A stretch of 38,529 nucleotides of DNA, taken from NCBI RefSeq assembly GCF_014076845.1, contig NZ_JACGUT010000055.1:1-38529 (forward strand). The letters run 5' to 3'. The DNA comes from Colwellia sp. MB3u-41. GTDB taxonomy: Bacteria; Pseudomonadota; Gammaproteobacteria; Enterobacterales; Alteromonadaceae. Shown one piece after another: positions 18,301 through 26,841 of this stretch. The notes under the pieces were generated by a model. That model did not search any database. It worked only from the letters and a program-made list of their open reading frames with translations, and was not told the origin of the DNA. Positions within the stretch are counted from its first letter, which is position 1. The number at the start of each line of letters is the position of its first letter. The translations under genes and the position numbers were made by a program.

Positions 18301-18800
18301 GTGGTTTAGATTTATCTGATAATTTTACGACTGATGATATCGACCTAGATACGGTTGACTTAGCAGCAGAGCAATCAGATGATGAAATCAACATAGTCAT
18401 TGATGAAGAGGATTTTAGTCTCGACTTAGATGATGCTTTAGAGATTGGAGATGATCTAGATAGTGATAATAATTTAAATATTGATTTTAATAGCGATGAA
18501 GACGATTTTGTTTCTGTAGACTCTTTATTATCCGATAGTCTAGGCTCAACAAATGCTGATGAACCTTACAATAAAACTGATTTTAATGTCGGATTAAGTC
18601 AGTTTCCTGAATTTTCTGGCGATAACTCTGCCGAAGACGAAGACGATAACGGTATCGCTGCAAAATTGGATTTAGCCAAAGTTTATATTGAAATTGGCGA
18701 CAATGAAAATGCTGAAGTGATACTTCAAGATGTTGTTGAAAAAGGCGACGCACAGCAACAATTTGATGCTCAGCAATTACTTGATAATATCAGTTTATAA
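15327..18800 (+). CDS. fimV: FimV/HubP-type polar landmark protein with expanded acidic repeats
   Basis: 1157 aa. The order is: signal peptide (about 1-26), LysM-like peptidoglycan-binding domain (about 49-108), coiled coil (about 150-255), one transmembrane helix (about 266-286) followed by RRKKSG, a very acidic cytoplasmic region (about 320-1080), and the FimV C-terminal TPR motif (about 1110-1157, LDLAKVYIEIGDNENAEVIL). FimV/HubP proteins mark the cell pole and recruit chemotaxis, flagellar, pilus and chromosome-partition factors. The cytoplasmic part holds about 12 copies of LTDPDDIDALMDS, in two arrays. ATG 15327 is chosen over an overlapping TTG because AGGA is 6 nt upstream. It lies between asd and truA, the usual fimV position. 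Confidence 0.95.
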   Translation: MHRLLRLCLWQVIFISMTTFSVSLFAFEEGGIRIRGPKATDMFPYDQYGPITSKDTLWNIALKVRPDPALSVYQVMQALYQKNPQAFKENNLNHLNNGQYLKLPSIDEMRAINPVQAKSKSTTDDKTWQKKVAKTVKKKVVPPAELAIKKKDLDATKKEINAQLEEIDTKQTVRLETIQNDVLDSIDGLQAILKENENLNSRLSNFNEQLDVMQNEVAKGKEIKLQLNDVIALQQKLLEKAEAREQELLLEKQKIELENEGITSQLWFKILMSTLPALSAIMFGAWLIRRKKSGEVENVAKPKKSKAAEQEKPENKEETLGTLDSELSLDDELSLDDELSMDLDEDDLNLDDSLFSDDDDGLGSLDDELLDDVIHLDEDLDDLDDLDGLDDLDDLEDISLDGEELEGGELDQSDLDSLLSGLGDEDEEDTSKEEAAGEVLEGGELGQDLLNDLLNEATDEKAPAELTDPNDIDALMESVVEAPAELTDPDDIDALMDSVVEAPAELTDPDDIDALMDSVVEAPAELTDPDDIDALMDSVVEAPAELTDPDDIDALMDSVVEAPAELTDPDDIDALMDSIAPTVPTPEVVDDGPAELTDPDDIDALMDSMAAAPAADPIPEVVDDGLTELTDPDDIDALMDSIAAAPAADPIPEVVNDGPTELTDPDDIDALMDSIAAAEPIPEVVNDGPTELTDPDDIDALMDSIAAAEPADHIPEVVNDSPTELTDPDDIDALMDSMVKESAVAELNEKPENFEISDPDDIDALLDSMADPREVSKPITADDIVDPLDDLAADKINENIDLTESDDIDSLLGDIQSNEGQPSNESPMHADADITADEIDTTEGENKALIENFTNDYVAPFLSVDFSALLNENIEKSIDDADVSTSENKNLSDELDIDALLAEVADSDNSLTNELDIGDDILTDGPANDQGAESSTDYTDSDVLADLLADEKTTQSSAVSYNSESDAIEDLDNVDFDELLANIEEGQPPSSSGLDLSDNFTTDDIDLDTVDLAAEQSDDEINIVIDEEDFSLDLDDALEIGDDLDSDNNLNIDFNSDEDDFVSVDSLLSDSLGSTNADEPYNKTDFNVGLSQFPEFSGDNSAEDEDDNGIAAKLDLAKVYIEIGDNENAEVILQDVVEKGDAQQQFDAQQLLDNISL
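16711..17058 (+). repeat. 60-bp tandem repeat inside fimV, about 6 copies
   Basis: Each unit encodes PAELTDPDDIDALMDSVVEA. Copies 2-5 differ by only single bases over 60 bp; the first has AAC for GAC and GAA for GAC, and the last diverges after about 48 bp. Near-identity at silent positions means recent duplication or gene conversion, so copy number probably varies between strains. Confidence 0.95.
17095..17560 (+). repeat. Second repeat array in fimV, 30-33-residue units
   Basis: Five units carry the same LTDPDDIDALMDS core with a longer linker (AAAPAADPIPEVVDDGP and variants). DNA identity is lower than in the 60-bp array, and unit length varies by three residues. More diverged copies follow (ISDPDDIDALLDSM, LTESDDIDSLLGDI), which suggests outward expansion from a common core. 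Confidence 0.88.
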
Positions 18801-18824
18801 ATAACACGCTTGAACCTTTTATTT

Positions 18825-18847
18825 AAAGCCACTTTTGTGGCTTTTTT
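18825..18847 (+). terminator. fimV terminator
   Basis: AAAGCCAC (18825-18832) pairs with GTGGCTTT (18837-18844) around TTTT, and the right arm runs into a seven-T tract. Confidence 0.9.
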
Positions 18848-19034
18848 TATATCGCCACGCCCAATGATGAGAGAGGTTAAAGCGCGGCTTCAATCGATTC
18901 AGAATGATTTGATACGGCGTTCAATAAATCAAATACAGAGCAACGATGTTTACTTCATTCTCTTTAAATAATCGTGTTTAATGGCAATTAAAATCCTAAA
19001 CGTTGATAGCTAGAGGCTATTATGTAAAACCTCA

Positions 19035-19063
19035 TTGGCATAAACCTTAAAATATTGGATAAT
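19035..19063 (+). promoter_or_regulatory. Probable truA promoter
   Basis: TTGGCA (19035-19040), a 17-bp spacer and GATAAT (19058-19063) make a good sigma-70 promoter, followed by a GC-rich stretch GTGCGC. It lies 27 bp before the truA start. Confidence 0.55.
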
Positions 19064-19089
19064 GTGCGCATTATAATTGGGAGTTATTG

Positions 19090-19872
19090 ATGCGTTACGC
19101 TTTAGGTATTGAATACGATGGAAGTCGTTATCACGGTTGGCAACGACAAAAAAATGCGGTCAGTGTTCAACAAAATGTAGAAAAAGCCTTATCAAAAATT
19201 GCTGATGAAAACATTGAAGTTATTTGTGCCGGTAGGACCGACACAGGTGTTAGTGCAACCAACCAAGTTATTCACTTTGAAACAGATAAAGTGCGTAAAG
19301 ATGTTGCTTGGACACTTGGCGTTAATACTAATTTACCCAGTGACATTGCTGTTTCGTGGGTGAAGCAAGTTGATGAAAGTTTTCATGCTCGATTTAGCGC
19401 AACAGCACGTCGTTATCGCTATGTTATTAATAACAATCGTTTAAGGTCTGCGATTTTAAGTCAGGGAATAACGTCCTGTCATTATCCACTCGATGAAAAA
19501 TTAATGCATCAGGCGGCTCAGTCTTTACTGGGTAAGCATGATTTTACTTCTTTTCGGACGGTTCATTGTCAGTCACACTCTCCGGTTCGAACACTGATTC
19601 ACTGTAATGTTTCTCGCCAAGGCGACTTTGTTATTATTGATGTAAAAGGCAATGCTTTTTTACACCATATGGTGAGAAATATCGCGGGTAGTTTAATGCG
19701 TGTAGGTCAACAATTAGAAGCAGTAGCGTGGCTGGGTGAAGTACTCGAAGCTAAAAATCGTTGCGTAGCTGGTATGATGGCATCCGCTGCGGGTTTATAT
19801 TTTGTTGGTGTCGACTACCCACAAGAGTTTAATATCCCAAAACCTCCGCTGGGGCCACTATTTTTACTTTAA
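19090..19872 (+). CDS. truA: tRNA pseudouridine synthase A (positions 38-40)
   Basis: 260 aa. The nucleophile is Asp51 in [18 protein letters not shown]. Other family blocks are [34 protein letters not shown] and [14 protein letters not shown]. TruA converts uridines 38-40 of the anticodon arm to pseudouridine. The start is ATG 19090, with GGGAG 6 nt upstream, not the adjoining TTG at 19087. A promoter-like sequence precedes it. Confidence 0.96.
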   Translation: MRYALGIEYDGSRYHGWQRQKNAVSVQQNVEKALSKIADENIEVICAGRTDTGVSATNQVIHFETDKVRKDVAWTLGVNTNLPSDIAVSWVKQVDESFHARFSATARRYRYVINNNRLRSAILSQGITSCHYPLDEKLMHQAAQSLLGKHDFTSFRTVHCQSHSPVRTLIHCNVSRQGDFVIIDVKGNAFLHHMVRNIAGSLMRVGQQLEAVAWLGEVLEAKNRCVAGMMASAAGLYFVGVDYPQEFNIPKPPLGPLFLL

Positions 19873-19921
19873 GATAAATATTGGCAGAATGAGCAATTAC
19901 AAACTGTTAATTCCAACAAAA

Positions 19922-19932
19922 CAGACCAGTTT
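19922..19932 (+). promoter_or_regulatory. FadR-like half-site upstream of accD
   Basis: CAGACCAGTTT is identical to the 11-mer in the fabB promoter (11510-11520). A possible -10 (CTAAAT, 19951-19956) is at about the same distance as in fabB. The match suggests joint control of accD and fabB by a FadR-type activator. It is a half-site only. Confidence 0.4.
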
Positions 19933-20000
19933 TTTGTATTCACAGTAGGGCTAAATGTGCTTTAATTGTCGGTTATAGTTAGAGTAATTCAAAAATTAAC

Positions 20001-20041
20001 AATTTGCTGATAGGTTGAAACCAATATCGGCAAATTTTTTT
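20001..20041 (+). terminator. Terminator-like hairpin in the truA-accD gap
   Basis: AATTTGCTGAT (20001-20011) pairs with ATCGGCAAATT (20026-20036) with one T-G pair; the loop contains a small GGTT/AACC stem; seven T follow (20035-20041). It ends 43 bp before the accD ATG. It may end truA transcription or attenuate accD transcription starting near 19960. A second small dyad, TATGTTC/GAACATA (20041-20058), follows at once. Confidence 0.75.
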
Positions 20042-20084
20042 ATGTTCCTAAGAACATATTAGGTAAAGAAGGCAAAAATAAATT

Positions 20085-20945
20085 ATGAGCTGGATCGAAA
20101 GAATTCTCCCAAAAGCGAAGACAACACAAAAGCGCAATATCCCTGAGGGTGTTTGGAGCAAGTGCTCTTCTTGTAATGCGGTGCTTTATAAAGCTGAACT
20201 TGATAGATTATTATCAGTTTGTCCAAAATGTGATCACCACATGCGTATTTCTGCACGTAAGCGAATCGATTGCTTTTTAGATAAAGATAACCGTGCTGAA
20301 TTAGGTGAAGAGTTTGAAGCACAAGATATCTTGAAGTTCAAAGATTCAAAACGCTATAAAGACCGTTTAAGTGCGGCGCAAAAAAGTACCGGTGAAAAAG
20401 ATGCACTTGTTGTTATGAGAGGCGAACTCAACGGTATGCCAATTGTTGCTGCGGCTTTTGAATTTTCATTTTTAGGCGGATCAATGGCCTCGGTTGTGGG
20501 AGCTAGGTTTGTTAAAGGGGTTGAATACTGCCTTGAGCATAATGTCCCACTTGTTTGTTTTTCTGCCAGTGGCGGCGCGCGGATGCAAGAAGCACTATTT
20601 TCATTAATGCAAATGGCAAAAACGAGTGCCGCACTAGCAAAAATGAGTGAAAAAGGTTTACCTTACGTTTCGGTATTAACTGACCCAACGATGGGCGGTG
20701 TATCAGCTAGTTTAGCGATGCTAGGTGATGTTAACGTCGCAGAGCCTAAAGCCTTAATTGGTTTTGCTGGCCCACGTGTTATTGAACAAACCGTACGTGA
20801 AAAACTACCTGAAGGTTTTCAACGCAGTGAGTTTTTAAAAGAGAAGGGTGCTATTGATATTATTGTTGATCGACGTGATATGCGAAATACACTGTCTCGA
20901 CTGTTAGCTAAATTCATGGGGCATCCAAGCCTTAACGTTTCATAA
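20085..20945 (+). CDS. accD: Acetyl-CoA carboxylase carboxyltransferase subunit beta
   Basis: 286 aa. The N-terminal zinc ribbon has four Cys (27, 30, 46, 49: CSSC and CPKC). The crotonase-like carboxyltransferase domain follows, with [38 protein letters not shown] and [20 protein letters not shown]. With AccA it transfers carboxyl from biotin to acetyl-CoA to give malonyl-CoA, the first step of fatty-acid synthesis. folC begins 7 bp after the stop, as in most gammaproteobacteria, so the two form an operon. The leader contains a hairpin with a T run and a motif shared with fabB. Confidence 0.97.
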   Translation: MSWIERILPKAKTTQKRNIPEGVWSKCSSCNAVLYKAELDRLLSVCPKCDHHMRISARKRIDCFLDKDNRAELGEEFEAQDILKFKDSKRYKDRLSAAQKSTGEKDALVVMRGELNGMPIVAAAFEFSFLGGSMASVVGARFVKGVEYCLEHNVPLVCFSASGGARMQEALFSLMQMAKTSAALAKMSEKGLPYVSVLTDPTMGGVSASLAMLGDVNVAEPKALIGFAGPRVIEQTVREKLPEGFQRSEFLKEKGAIDIIVDRRDMRNTLSRLLAKFMGHPSLNVS

Positions 20946-20952
20946 ATATATT

Positions 20953-22254
20953 ATGCAAAAAAACAATAAAAGCCATTCTGCTAGAAAGTCTCTAGCTCAA
21001 TGGCTTTCTTATTTAGAAACTATTCATTTAACTGAAATTGACTTGGGTCTGACACGTATTTCGCATGTCGCCAAGCGATTAAATATCGATTTCAGTTTTG
21101 CTCAAGTGATCACGGTTGCAGGTACTAATGGTAAAGGTACAACATGTGCTTTTATTGAAAATGCTTTGCTCGCTCATGATAAAACGGTTGCGGTGTATTC
21201 TTCACCACATATTGAAAATTTTAATGAACGTTTACGTATTAATAATATCGATATAGACGACCAATCATTGATCTCTGCATTTGAGCTAATAGAAGAACAG
21301 CGTGACGATATTTCACTGACTTACTATGAATATACAACCTTAGCTGCATTTATTGTATTAATGGCAATAAAGCCAGCCTTCATTATTCTTGAAGTTGGTT
21401 TAGGTGGACGCCTAGATGCTACAAATTTAATTGATGCTGATATTGCCGTGATCACCACAATAGATTTAGACCACCAAGCTTATTTAGGGGACAACCGTGA
21501 AAGCATTGGCTTTGAAAAAGCGGGTATTATGCGAGCTAATCAAAAAGTCGTAATAGGTGATACTCAATGTCCTAAATCTGTGCTTACACACGCCAAAAAC
21601 ATCAACGCGCTTGTAAGTCTGCGCGAGCATGACTTTTCTATTAAAATGCTACCATCAGTGGCTAACAAGCCCTTTTGCGCTTTGTGGTGCTGGAAATTTG
21701 GTGAACTGCGAGTTAATAAGTTAGCTAAACCCTTTATACCTCAAGACAACGTAGCGACAGCATTAACAGCTTTGGCACTACTAAAAGATTTCTCGTTTGT
21801 TTTTAATACTGAAAATATCAATGCTTTAATCCAAACAACAAAAGTTGCTGGACGTACAGAACTTTTCACGAGCAAAGGTTTAAACAGTCGTGTTTTGCTG
21901 GATGTTGGCCATAACCCACAAGCAGCGCGTTATTTAGTTGAATACTTGAAATCACAACAGTACAACAAACTCTATGCCGTTACTGGTATGCTAAAAGACA
22001 AAGATATTGCCAATACCTTTCGACCATTATCAGCCCTTGTTGATCATTGGTATTTAGGTGGATTATCAATGCCTCGTGGCGCTAGCGCAAAAGAGTTAGC
22101 CGAAAAACTGTCATTAAATGAAGATTCAGCTAATTGTTTTGACAATATTACTCAGGCATTTAGAATGGCTAACAAAAATTCAACAGCAACAGATCTTATT
22201 TTAGTGTTTGGATCATTTTATACCGTTGCTGAAGTCAGACGTTTACTGCTGTAG
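20953..22254 (+). CDS. folC: Bifunctional dihydrofolate synthase / folylpolyglutamate synthase
   Basis: 433 aa. The Mur-ligase-type ATP motif GTNGKGTT is at 57-64. Other blocks are YSSPHIENFNERLRIN, ILEVGLGGRLDATN, TTIDLDHQAYLGD and the C-terminal LLDVGHNPQAARYL. FolC adds glutamate to dihydropteroate and then further glutamates to folates. The ATG lies only 7 bp after accD, and no strong ribosome site is visible, so translation is probably coupled. The accD-folC-dedD-cvpA-purF order is conserved. Confidence 0.95.
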   Translation: MQKNNKSHSARKSLAQWLSYLETIHLTEIDLGLTRISHVAKRLNIDFSFAQVITVAGTNGKGTTCAFIENALLAHDKTVAVYSSPHIENFNERLRINNIDIDDQSLISAFELIEEQRDDISLTYYEYTTLAAFIVLMAIKPAFIILEVGLGGRLDATNLIDADIAVITTIDLDHQAYLGDNRESIGFEKAGIMRANQKVVIGDTQCPKSVLTHAKNINALVSLREHDFSIKMLPSVANKPFCALWCWKFGELRVNKLAKPFIPQDNVATALTALALLKDFSFVFNTENINALIQTTKVAGRTELFTSKGLNSRVLLDVGHNPQAARYLVEYLKSQQYNKLYAVTGMLKDKDIANTFRPLSALVDHWYLGGLSMPRGASAKELAEKLSLNEDSANCFDNITQAFRMANKNSTATDLILVFGSFYTVAEVRRLLL

Positions 22255-22283
22255 TTTTATTAACTTCAGCCGGGGAGTTTCAT

Positions 22284-22913
22284 TTGTCTACACCTTTTCA
22301 AAATCGCTTAGTTGGCACTATTATCGTGGCTGCAATTGCTATTATTATTTTGCCAGATTTACTTGACGGCAATAAAAAGACTTATCAAGATGAGTTTGAA
22401 AAAATTCCACCTCCACCTCATGTTGAATTTGACAAGAATACGCGGATTTTTCCTCAAGATAAAATTGTAAAAATAAAAGATGAAGCATTGAGTGATGAAC
22501 TTGCGCTAGATGATGAATTACCGACTGCGGAACAACCGATAAAATATGCGGTTCAAACTGAGGGTAAAGACAGTGATGCTCAGCGTTTAAATAATTCAAC
22601 GGTGAGTGCAGAAAAAGAACTAACCGAGAAAATACCAGAAAAAACCTTGCCGGAAAAGTCAGTATTAAAACAAGCATGGGTGGTGCAATTAGGGAGTTTT
22701 CGACATAAAAAAAATGTTGCTAAGTTATTGCTCAAGCTTAAAGACAACGGTTACACCGCTTTTACTAAACCGATAAATACAAAAAATGGTGCATTAATCA
22801 AAGTCTTTATTGGCCCCGAACTTATTAAAAGCTCACTAATGGAAAAAATTACTCCATTGGAAAAACTCACTGGAGTTCAAGGTAAAGTTGCTCGCTTCTA
22901 CCCAACAAAATAA
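22284..22913 (+). CDS. dedD: SPOR-domain cell-division protein DedD
   Basis: 209 aa. A single N-terminal membrane helix (about 9-27, LVGTIIVAAIAIIILPDLL) is followed by a charged linker and a C-terminal SPOR domain (about 129-207, AWVVQLGSFRHKKNVAKLL to IKVFIGPEL). DedD sits at the septum, where SPOR binds peptidoglycan lacking stem peptides, and helps constriction. The start is TTG at 22284, supported by GGGGAG 6 nt upstream and by the SxPFQNRLVGT family N-terminus. Confidence 0.92.
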   Translation: MSTPFQNRLVGTIIVAAIAIIILPDLLDGNKKTYQDEFEKIPPPPHVEFDKNTRIFPQDKIVKIKDEALSDELALDDELPTAEQPIKYAVQTEGKDSDAQRLNNSTVSAEKELTEKIPEKTLPEKSVLKQAWVVQLGSFRHKKNVAKLLLKLKDNGYTAFTKPINTKNGALIKVFIGPELIKSSLMEKITPLEKLTGVQGKVARFYPTK

Positions 22914-22933
22914 TTCACTGTAAAAATAAAAGA

Positions 22934-22964
22934 TTGGCACAATAAGGCGTATTCCTGTTAGAAT
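22934..22964 (+). promoter_or_regulatory. Possible cvpA-purF promoter
   Basis: TTGGCA (22934-22939) and TAGAAT (22959-22964) are 19 bp apart (18 if TTAGAA is used), followed by a GC-rich GCGCGCC. Spacing is not ideal. No PurR-type palindrome was seen nearby. Confidence 0.4.
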
Positions 22965-23010
22965 GCGCGCCTGATTATACTGGTAAGTATTCATTGGTAG
23001 CGTTTAATTT

Positions 23011-23493
23011 ATGGTTTGGATAGACTATGCCATCTTGGCAGTTGTAGGCATTTCAACATTAATTAGCTTAGTGCGCGGCTTTGTTAAAGAAGCAGTTTCG
23101 CTAGTTATCTGGATCAGTGCCTTTTTTATTGCCAGTAATTTTTATGTAAACCTCTCCAGTTTATTGACTAATATTTCCGATCAAACGCTTCGTAATGCTG
23201 CTGCGATTGCTATTCTCTTTATCACTACGTTAATTCTCGGTGCACTTGTTAATTATTTAATTGGTCAACTCGTCAGTAAAACGGGTTTATCTGGTACCGA
23301 TCGTATACTAGGTCTTGTTTTTGGTGCATTACGTGGCGTATTAATTATTAGTGCTGTGCTATTCTTTATGGATGCCTTTACACCTGCATCATCAACCACG
23401 TGGTGGACAAGTTCTCAACTGATCCCCGAGTTTACACTCATTGTAGAATGGTTTTTTGAATACCTAAAAAATTCATCAAGCTTTTTGAAATAA
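23011..23493 (+). CDS. cvpA: CvpA family inner-membrane protein
   Basis: 160 aa with four membrane helices (about 4-22, 28-46, 63-86, 100-121). The family start [20 protein letters not shown] and the segments [15 protein letters not shown] and [14 protein letters not shown] are clear. CvpA is needed for colicin V production in E. coli and is linked to envelope stress tolerance; its biochemical role is not settled. It precedes purF, as usual. The gap to purF (113 bp) holds a weak 7-bp dyad (23553-23576). Confidence 0.94.
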   Translation: MVWIDYAILAVVGISTLISLVRGFVKEAVSLVIWISAFFIASNFYVNLSSLLTNISDQTLRNAAAIAILFITTLILGALVNYLIGQLVSKTGLSGTDRILGLVFGALRGVLIISAVLFFMDAFTPASSTTWWTSSQLIPEFTLIVEWFFEYLKNSSSFLK

Positions 23494-23606
23494 TTTTATT
23501 CCAGTGCCATTAATACGGGGCTGATACTAATTAGTATAATTTTTATTTACTTAGCGTTTATTTTCTTTAAAACGCTTTTAAACTTAGTTCTGTGGAGAGT
23601 AAGCTC

Positions 23607-25124
23607 ATGTGTGGTATTGTTGGCATTGTTGGGAAAACATCGGTTGGTCAGGCATTATATGACGGATTAACTGTACTGCAACATCGTGGTCAAGACGCTG
23701 CTGGTATTGTGACTATTCATAACAATACCTTCAGACTACGCAAAGGTAATGGTTTGGTAAAAGACGTATTTCACACACGTCATATGTTGCGATTACAAGG
23801 TAACATGGGTATTGGTCATATTAGATACCCAACCGCAGGCACCTCAAGTTCTTCAGAAGCTCAACCTTTTTATGCCAATGCCCCTTTTGGGATTTCTCTC
23901 GCACATAATGGTAATTTAACCAATGCGATAGAATTAAAAGAGTGGTTGTTTAATGTTGCACGTCGTCATGTTAATACGACGTCTGATTCTGAGTTATTAC
24001 TGAATATTCTTGGTCATGAATTACAACTGACTGAAAATTTAAAATTAACACCTGATGATATTTTTAAAGCGATCAGTAATGTGCACAAGCGAATTCGTGG
24101 CGCTTATGCAACGGTTGCCTTAATTATAGGTCATGGCATGGTTGTATTTCGTGACCCAAATGGAATTCGTCCTTTAGTATTTGGTAAGCGTGTAACTGCT
24201 ACAGGCACTGAATATATGGTGGCTTCTGAGTCGGTAGCACTTGATGCCAACGACTTTGAATTTGTGCGAGATGTTGCCCCTGGTGAAGCAATTTATTTCA
24301 CTGAAGATGGACAAATACACAGTCAACAATGTGCAGAAAACCCAGCTTACAACCCTTGTATTTTTGAATACGTTTATTTTGCTCGTCCTGACTCAGCTAT
24401 TGATAAAATTTCTGTATATGGTTCTCGTGTTGAAATGGGCAAAAAATTGGGTGATAAAATAGCTAAAGAATGGGAAGACATAGATATTGATGTTGTTATC
24501 CCCATCCCTGAAACATCATGTGATACTGCGCTAGAAATTGCTCGTCATCTTGGTATTCCGTATCGCCAAGGTTTTGTGAAAAATAGGTATATTGGGCGTA
24601 CTTTTATTATGCCTGGTCAAGAGCAGCGTAAAAAATCAGTACGTCGTAAACTTAATGCTATAACAACTGAATTTGCTGGCAAGAACGTTTTGTTGGTTGA
24701 TGACTCTATTGTACGTGGCACCACTTCTGGACAAATCATTGAAATGGCTCGCTCTGCCGGTGCTAAGAATGTTTATTTCGCTTCAGCAGCCCCGGAAATT
24801 CGTTTTCCTAATGTCTATGGTATTGATATGCCAAGTGCCAATGAATTGATTGCTCACGGACGTGAAGTCGACGATATTTGCCAGTTAATTGGTGCAGATA
24901 AACTTATCTATCAAACATTGGAAGATTTGGTGAGTGCTGTAGGCAGTGTAAACCCTGAAATTAAACAGTTCGAAACATCAGTGTTCGATGGTCAGTATAT
25001 TACTAAAGACATTAACCAAGGCTATTTAGAACGATTAGACGCTTTGAGAAACAATGATAATAAAGAAGATTCAGATAAAAATGCTGATTCAATTATTGAT
25101 ATGCACAACGAAGGTGCCGAATAG
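23607..25124 (+). CDS. purF: Amidophosphoribosyltransferase
   Basis: 505 aa, the E. coli length. Met1 is followed by Cys2, which becomes the N-terminal nucleophile of the glutaminase domain (CGIVGIVGK, then [28 protein letters not shown]). The phosphoribosyltransferase domain has the PRPP motif [15 protein letters not shown] (about 361-375). The enzyme makes phosphoribosylamine, the first committed step of purine synthesis. The start must be ATG 23607, since the catalytic Cys has to follow the initiator Met; GGAGAG is upstream. A terminator follows. Confidence 0.97.
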   Translation: MCGIVGIVGKTSVGQALYDGLTVLQHRGQDAAGIVTIHNNTFRLRKGNGLVKDVFHTRHMLRLQGNMGIGHIRYPTAGTSSSSEAQPFYANAPFGISLAHNGNLTNAIELKEWLFNVARRHVNTTSDSELLLNILGHELQLTENLKLTPDDIFKAISNVHKRIRGAYATVALIIGHGMVVFRDPNGIRPLVFGKRVTATGTEYMVASESVALDANDFEFVRDVAPGEAIYFTEDGQIHSQQCAENPAYNPCIFEYVYFARPDSAIDKISVYGSRVEMGKKLGDKIAKEWEDIDIDVVIPIPETSCDTALEIARHLGIPYRQGFVKNRYIGRTFIMPGQEQRKKSVRRKLNAITTEFAGKNVLLVDDSIVRGTTSGQIIEMARSAGAKNVYFASAAPEIRFPNVYGIDMPSANELIAHGREVDDICQLIGADKLIYQTLEDLVSAVGSVNPEIKQFETSVFDGQYITKDINQGYLERLDALRNNDNKEDSDKNADSIIDMHNEGAE

Positions 25125-25160
25125 CGAGTTAATAACAGTAGCTAGTGATTTATCGTATTA

Positions 25161-25199
25161 AAAAAAAGCCCGTTTAGCTTCACGCCAAACGGGCTTTTT
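25161..25199. terminator. Bidirectional terminator after purF
   Basis: AAAAAGCCCGTTT (25163-25175) pairs with AAACGGGCTTTTT (25187-25199) with an 11-nt loop. T runs occur in both directions, so it serves purF and the convergent Yip1-family gene. Confidence 0.93.
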
Positions 25200-25266
25200 A
25201 TTATAAAAAGAACTTATGCCGCATACTATTAGTGATTAACAATGTCGTTCTGATAACGCTAAAACG

Positions 25267-25866
25267 TTACGATACATATTCGGAGCCAAAACCCATACCT
25301 AACATAATGGCGCTAAATGCCATTAAAGAAACAAGTAGTACTAGACCACAGGTAACCACGGAACTTGAATAAATAAACCCTTTCTCTTCAGGAATATTCA
25401 TCATGATGGGAACGCCTGAATAAAGTAAATAAACAGAGTAACAAAGTGCGCCTAGCCCTGCTAAAGCAACAAACCATAAAACAGGAAATAATGCGGTTAC
25501 ACCAACCATTAATAATGGTGTTGCGGTATAAGCAGCTAACTCTAAAGATTGCGTAAAATCAGGTTTAGCGTCAAATGTTTTTGCCATCCACTGAATTAAA
25601 AAAGCTAAACCAATAACGCCAAAAACTAAGCCTAAATACATTGCTACTGACATTGACATTGCACTCGATTGAGTGAGCTTTATTGGGTCACCTACGCCTA
25701 TTGTCCACCCAATATGAGCGGCTGCGAAATAACTACAAATGGCCGGTATTAACGCAATGGTAAGAATATGAACCATGCTATACATTAAGCTTTCATGACG
25801 TTTTTCAATTGTGTGCCATTCTTTCTTAGGGTCAGTGTACAATCCCCATATATGATTTAATATCAT
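25267..25866 (-). CDS. Yip1-family inner-membrane protein
   Basis: 199 aa with about five membrane helices (about 30-50, 70-95, 112-126, 128-150, 167-192). The N-terminal soluble part with LYTDPKKEWHTI resembles the W-x-x-I segment of bacterial Yip1/DUF1282 proteins such as YohC. The function is unknown. AGAGGA is 8 nt before the ATG. It is a single gene convergent with purF. Confidence 0.8.
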   Translation of the reverse strand: MILNHIWGLYTDPKKEWHTIEKRHESLMYSMVHILTIALIPAICSYFAAAHIGWTIGVGDPIKLTQSSAMSMSVAMYLGLVFGVIGLAFLIQWMAKTFDAKPDFTQSLELAAYTATPLLMVGVTALFPVLWFVALAGLGALCYSVYLLYSGVPIMMNIPEEKGFIYSSSVVTCGLVLLVSLMAFSAIMLGMGFGSEYVS

Positions 25867-26133
25867 AATAAAATCCTCTCGCTGTCCCCAAAATTACATT
25901 TATTATTTTTTAGTTTTTATTAATAAATGTCTGTATCGATCAATAACTTTATTATTGATAGCTTATTTATGTAAGATGGCGGCGCTTTCGTCAAGAGATG
26001 AATACTAATTAGGCTAAATTAAGTGCAAATAACTTATTTTTATATCGAAAATAACTAATAGTTATATGCTGATATATTATTTTGTTATTTAAGAATAAAG
26101 TCATATGGATAATTATATTGAAAAGGCTTAAAA

Positions 26134-26412
26134 CTATGCGACTTTTATTCTAACAATATTCATGATCTCTATGTCAAAACCAGCAATCGTTTCAATACCC
26201 GCGTAATAGGTCATATTTACTTGTTGCTTAGCGAGAGATTTATAAACTTTTTTGCGCTTATATTTAAATGGTGCATTACAGCCCTTTATCATCACTGTAT
26301 TAACAAACCACTCATCTTGTTCTCTTTGTACATGAGAAATTACCGTAACATTTTCACTGTGTACAAGTTTTTCATGCGTTTTAAGTAAATCTTTTACCGT
26401 TTTCTTTTTCAT
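26134..26412 (-). CDS. Conserved hypothetical small basic protein
   Basis: About 92 aa, not recognised. It begins MKKKTVKDLLKTHEKLVHSE and has many Lys residues (KYKRKKVYKSLAKQ) and a hydrophobic C-terminal segment. No signal peptide or membrane helix is seen. ATG 26412 is preferred because GGGA lies 6 nt upstream; in-frame ATGs at 26415 and 26427 are alternatives. The composition and a sensible ribosome site make it likely to be real. It stands alone between the Yip1-family gene and the S9 peptidase region. Confidence 0.6.
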   Translation of the reverse strand: MKKKTVKDLLKTHEKLVHSENVTVISHVQREQDEWFVNTVMIKGCNAPFKYKRKKVYKSLAKQQVNMTYYAGIETIAGFDIEIMNIVRIKVA

Positions 26413-26598
26413 CATTATTCCCAGCATTAACTATGACTAATTGTTTAACGAACTCTTACACGTTTAATGTCTTAATAAACGCTGTGCCATTAACATGCAT
26501 ATGTATTTTTTGAAGGGAAATTATTCTAAACCTTATTTGGTTATTTCGCAAAATACCACCACCTGCTAAATAGACTTAACCCGTATAAACGTAAACAA

Positions 26599-26757
26599 TT
26601 AAACTTTAGTTATCAAATCTCGTGTTAATAATGACATATTGAATCTTTCTAATGGAATTATTTCACCGGTAGATAACTCAACTGAGTAAAGGCTACCACG
26701 ATGCTTTAAGCGTTTTTTGATAATGTCCTGATGCTTGAATATAAATAACTTGGACAA
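26599..26757 (-). CDS. Possible small basic protein
   Basis: About 52 aa from a TTG start at 26757, preceded by a strong GAGGGGA 4 nt away. The frame also runs on upstream to a TTG at 26808. The product is basic and contains RGSLYSVELSTGEIIPLERF. No family is recognised. The ribosome site is the main support; the gene lies just before the divergent S9 peptidase gene and could be spurious. Confidence 0.35.
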   Translation of the reverse strand: MSKLFIFKHQDIIKKRLKHRGSLYSVELSTGEIIPLERFNMSLLTRDLITKV

Positions 26758-26841
26758 TATTTCCCCTCGCTTTTCCCCAAAAAGCGAAATAGGGTATGAT
26801 ATTAACAATTATAATTTTAAACTAAGAAAAGGGATATCTCA

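Noticed and set aside
23553-23576. Dyad before purF as a PurR operator
   Set aside because: AGCGTTT/AAACGCT arms are 10 bases apart and lack the ACGCAAACGTTTGCGT pattern.
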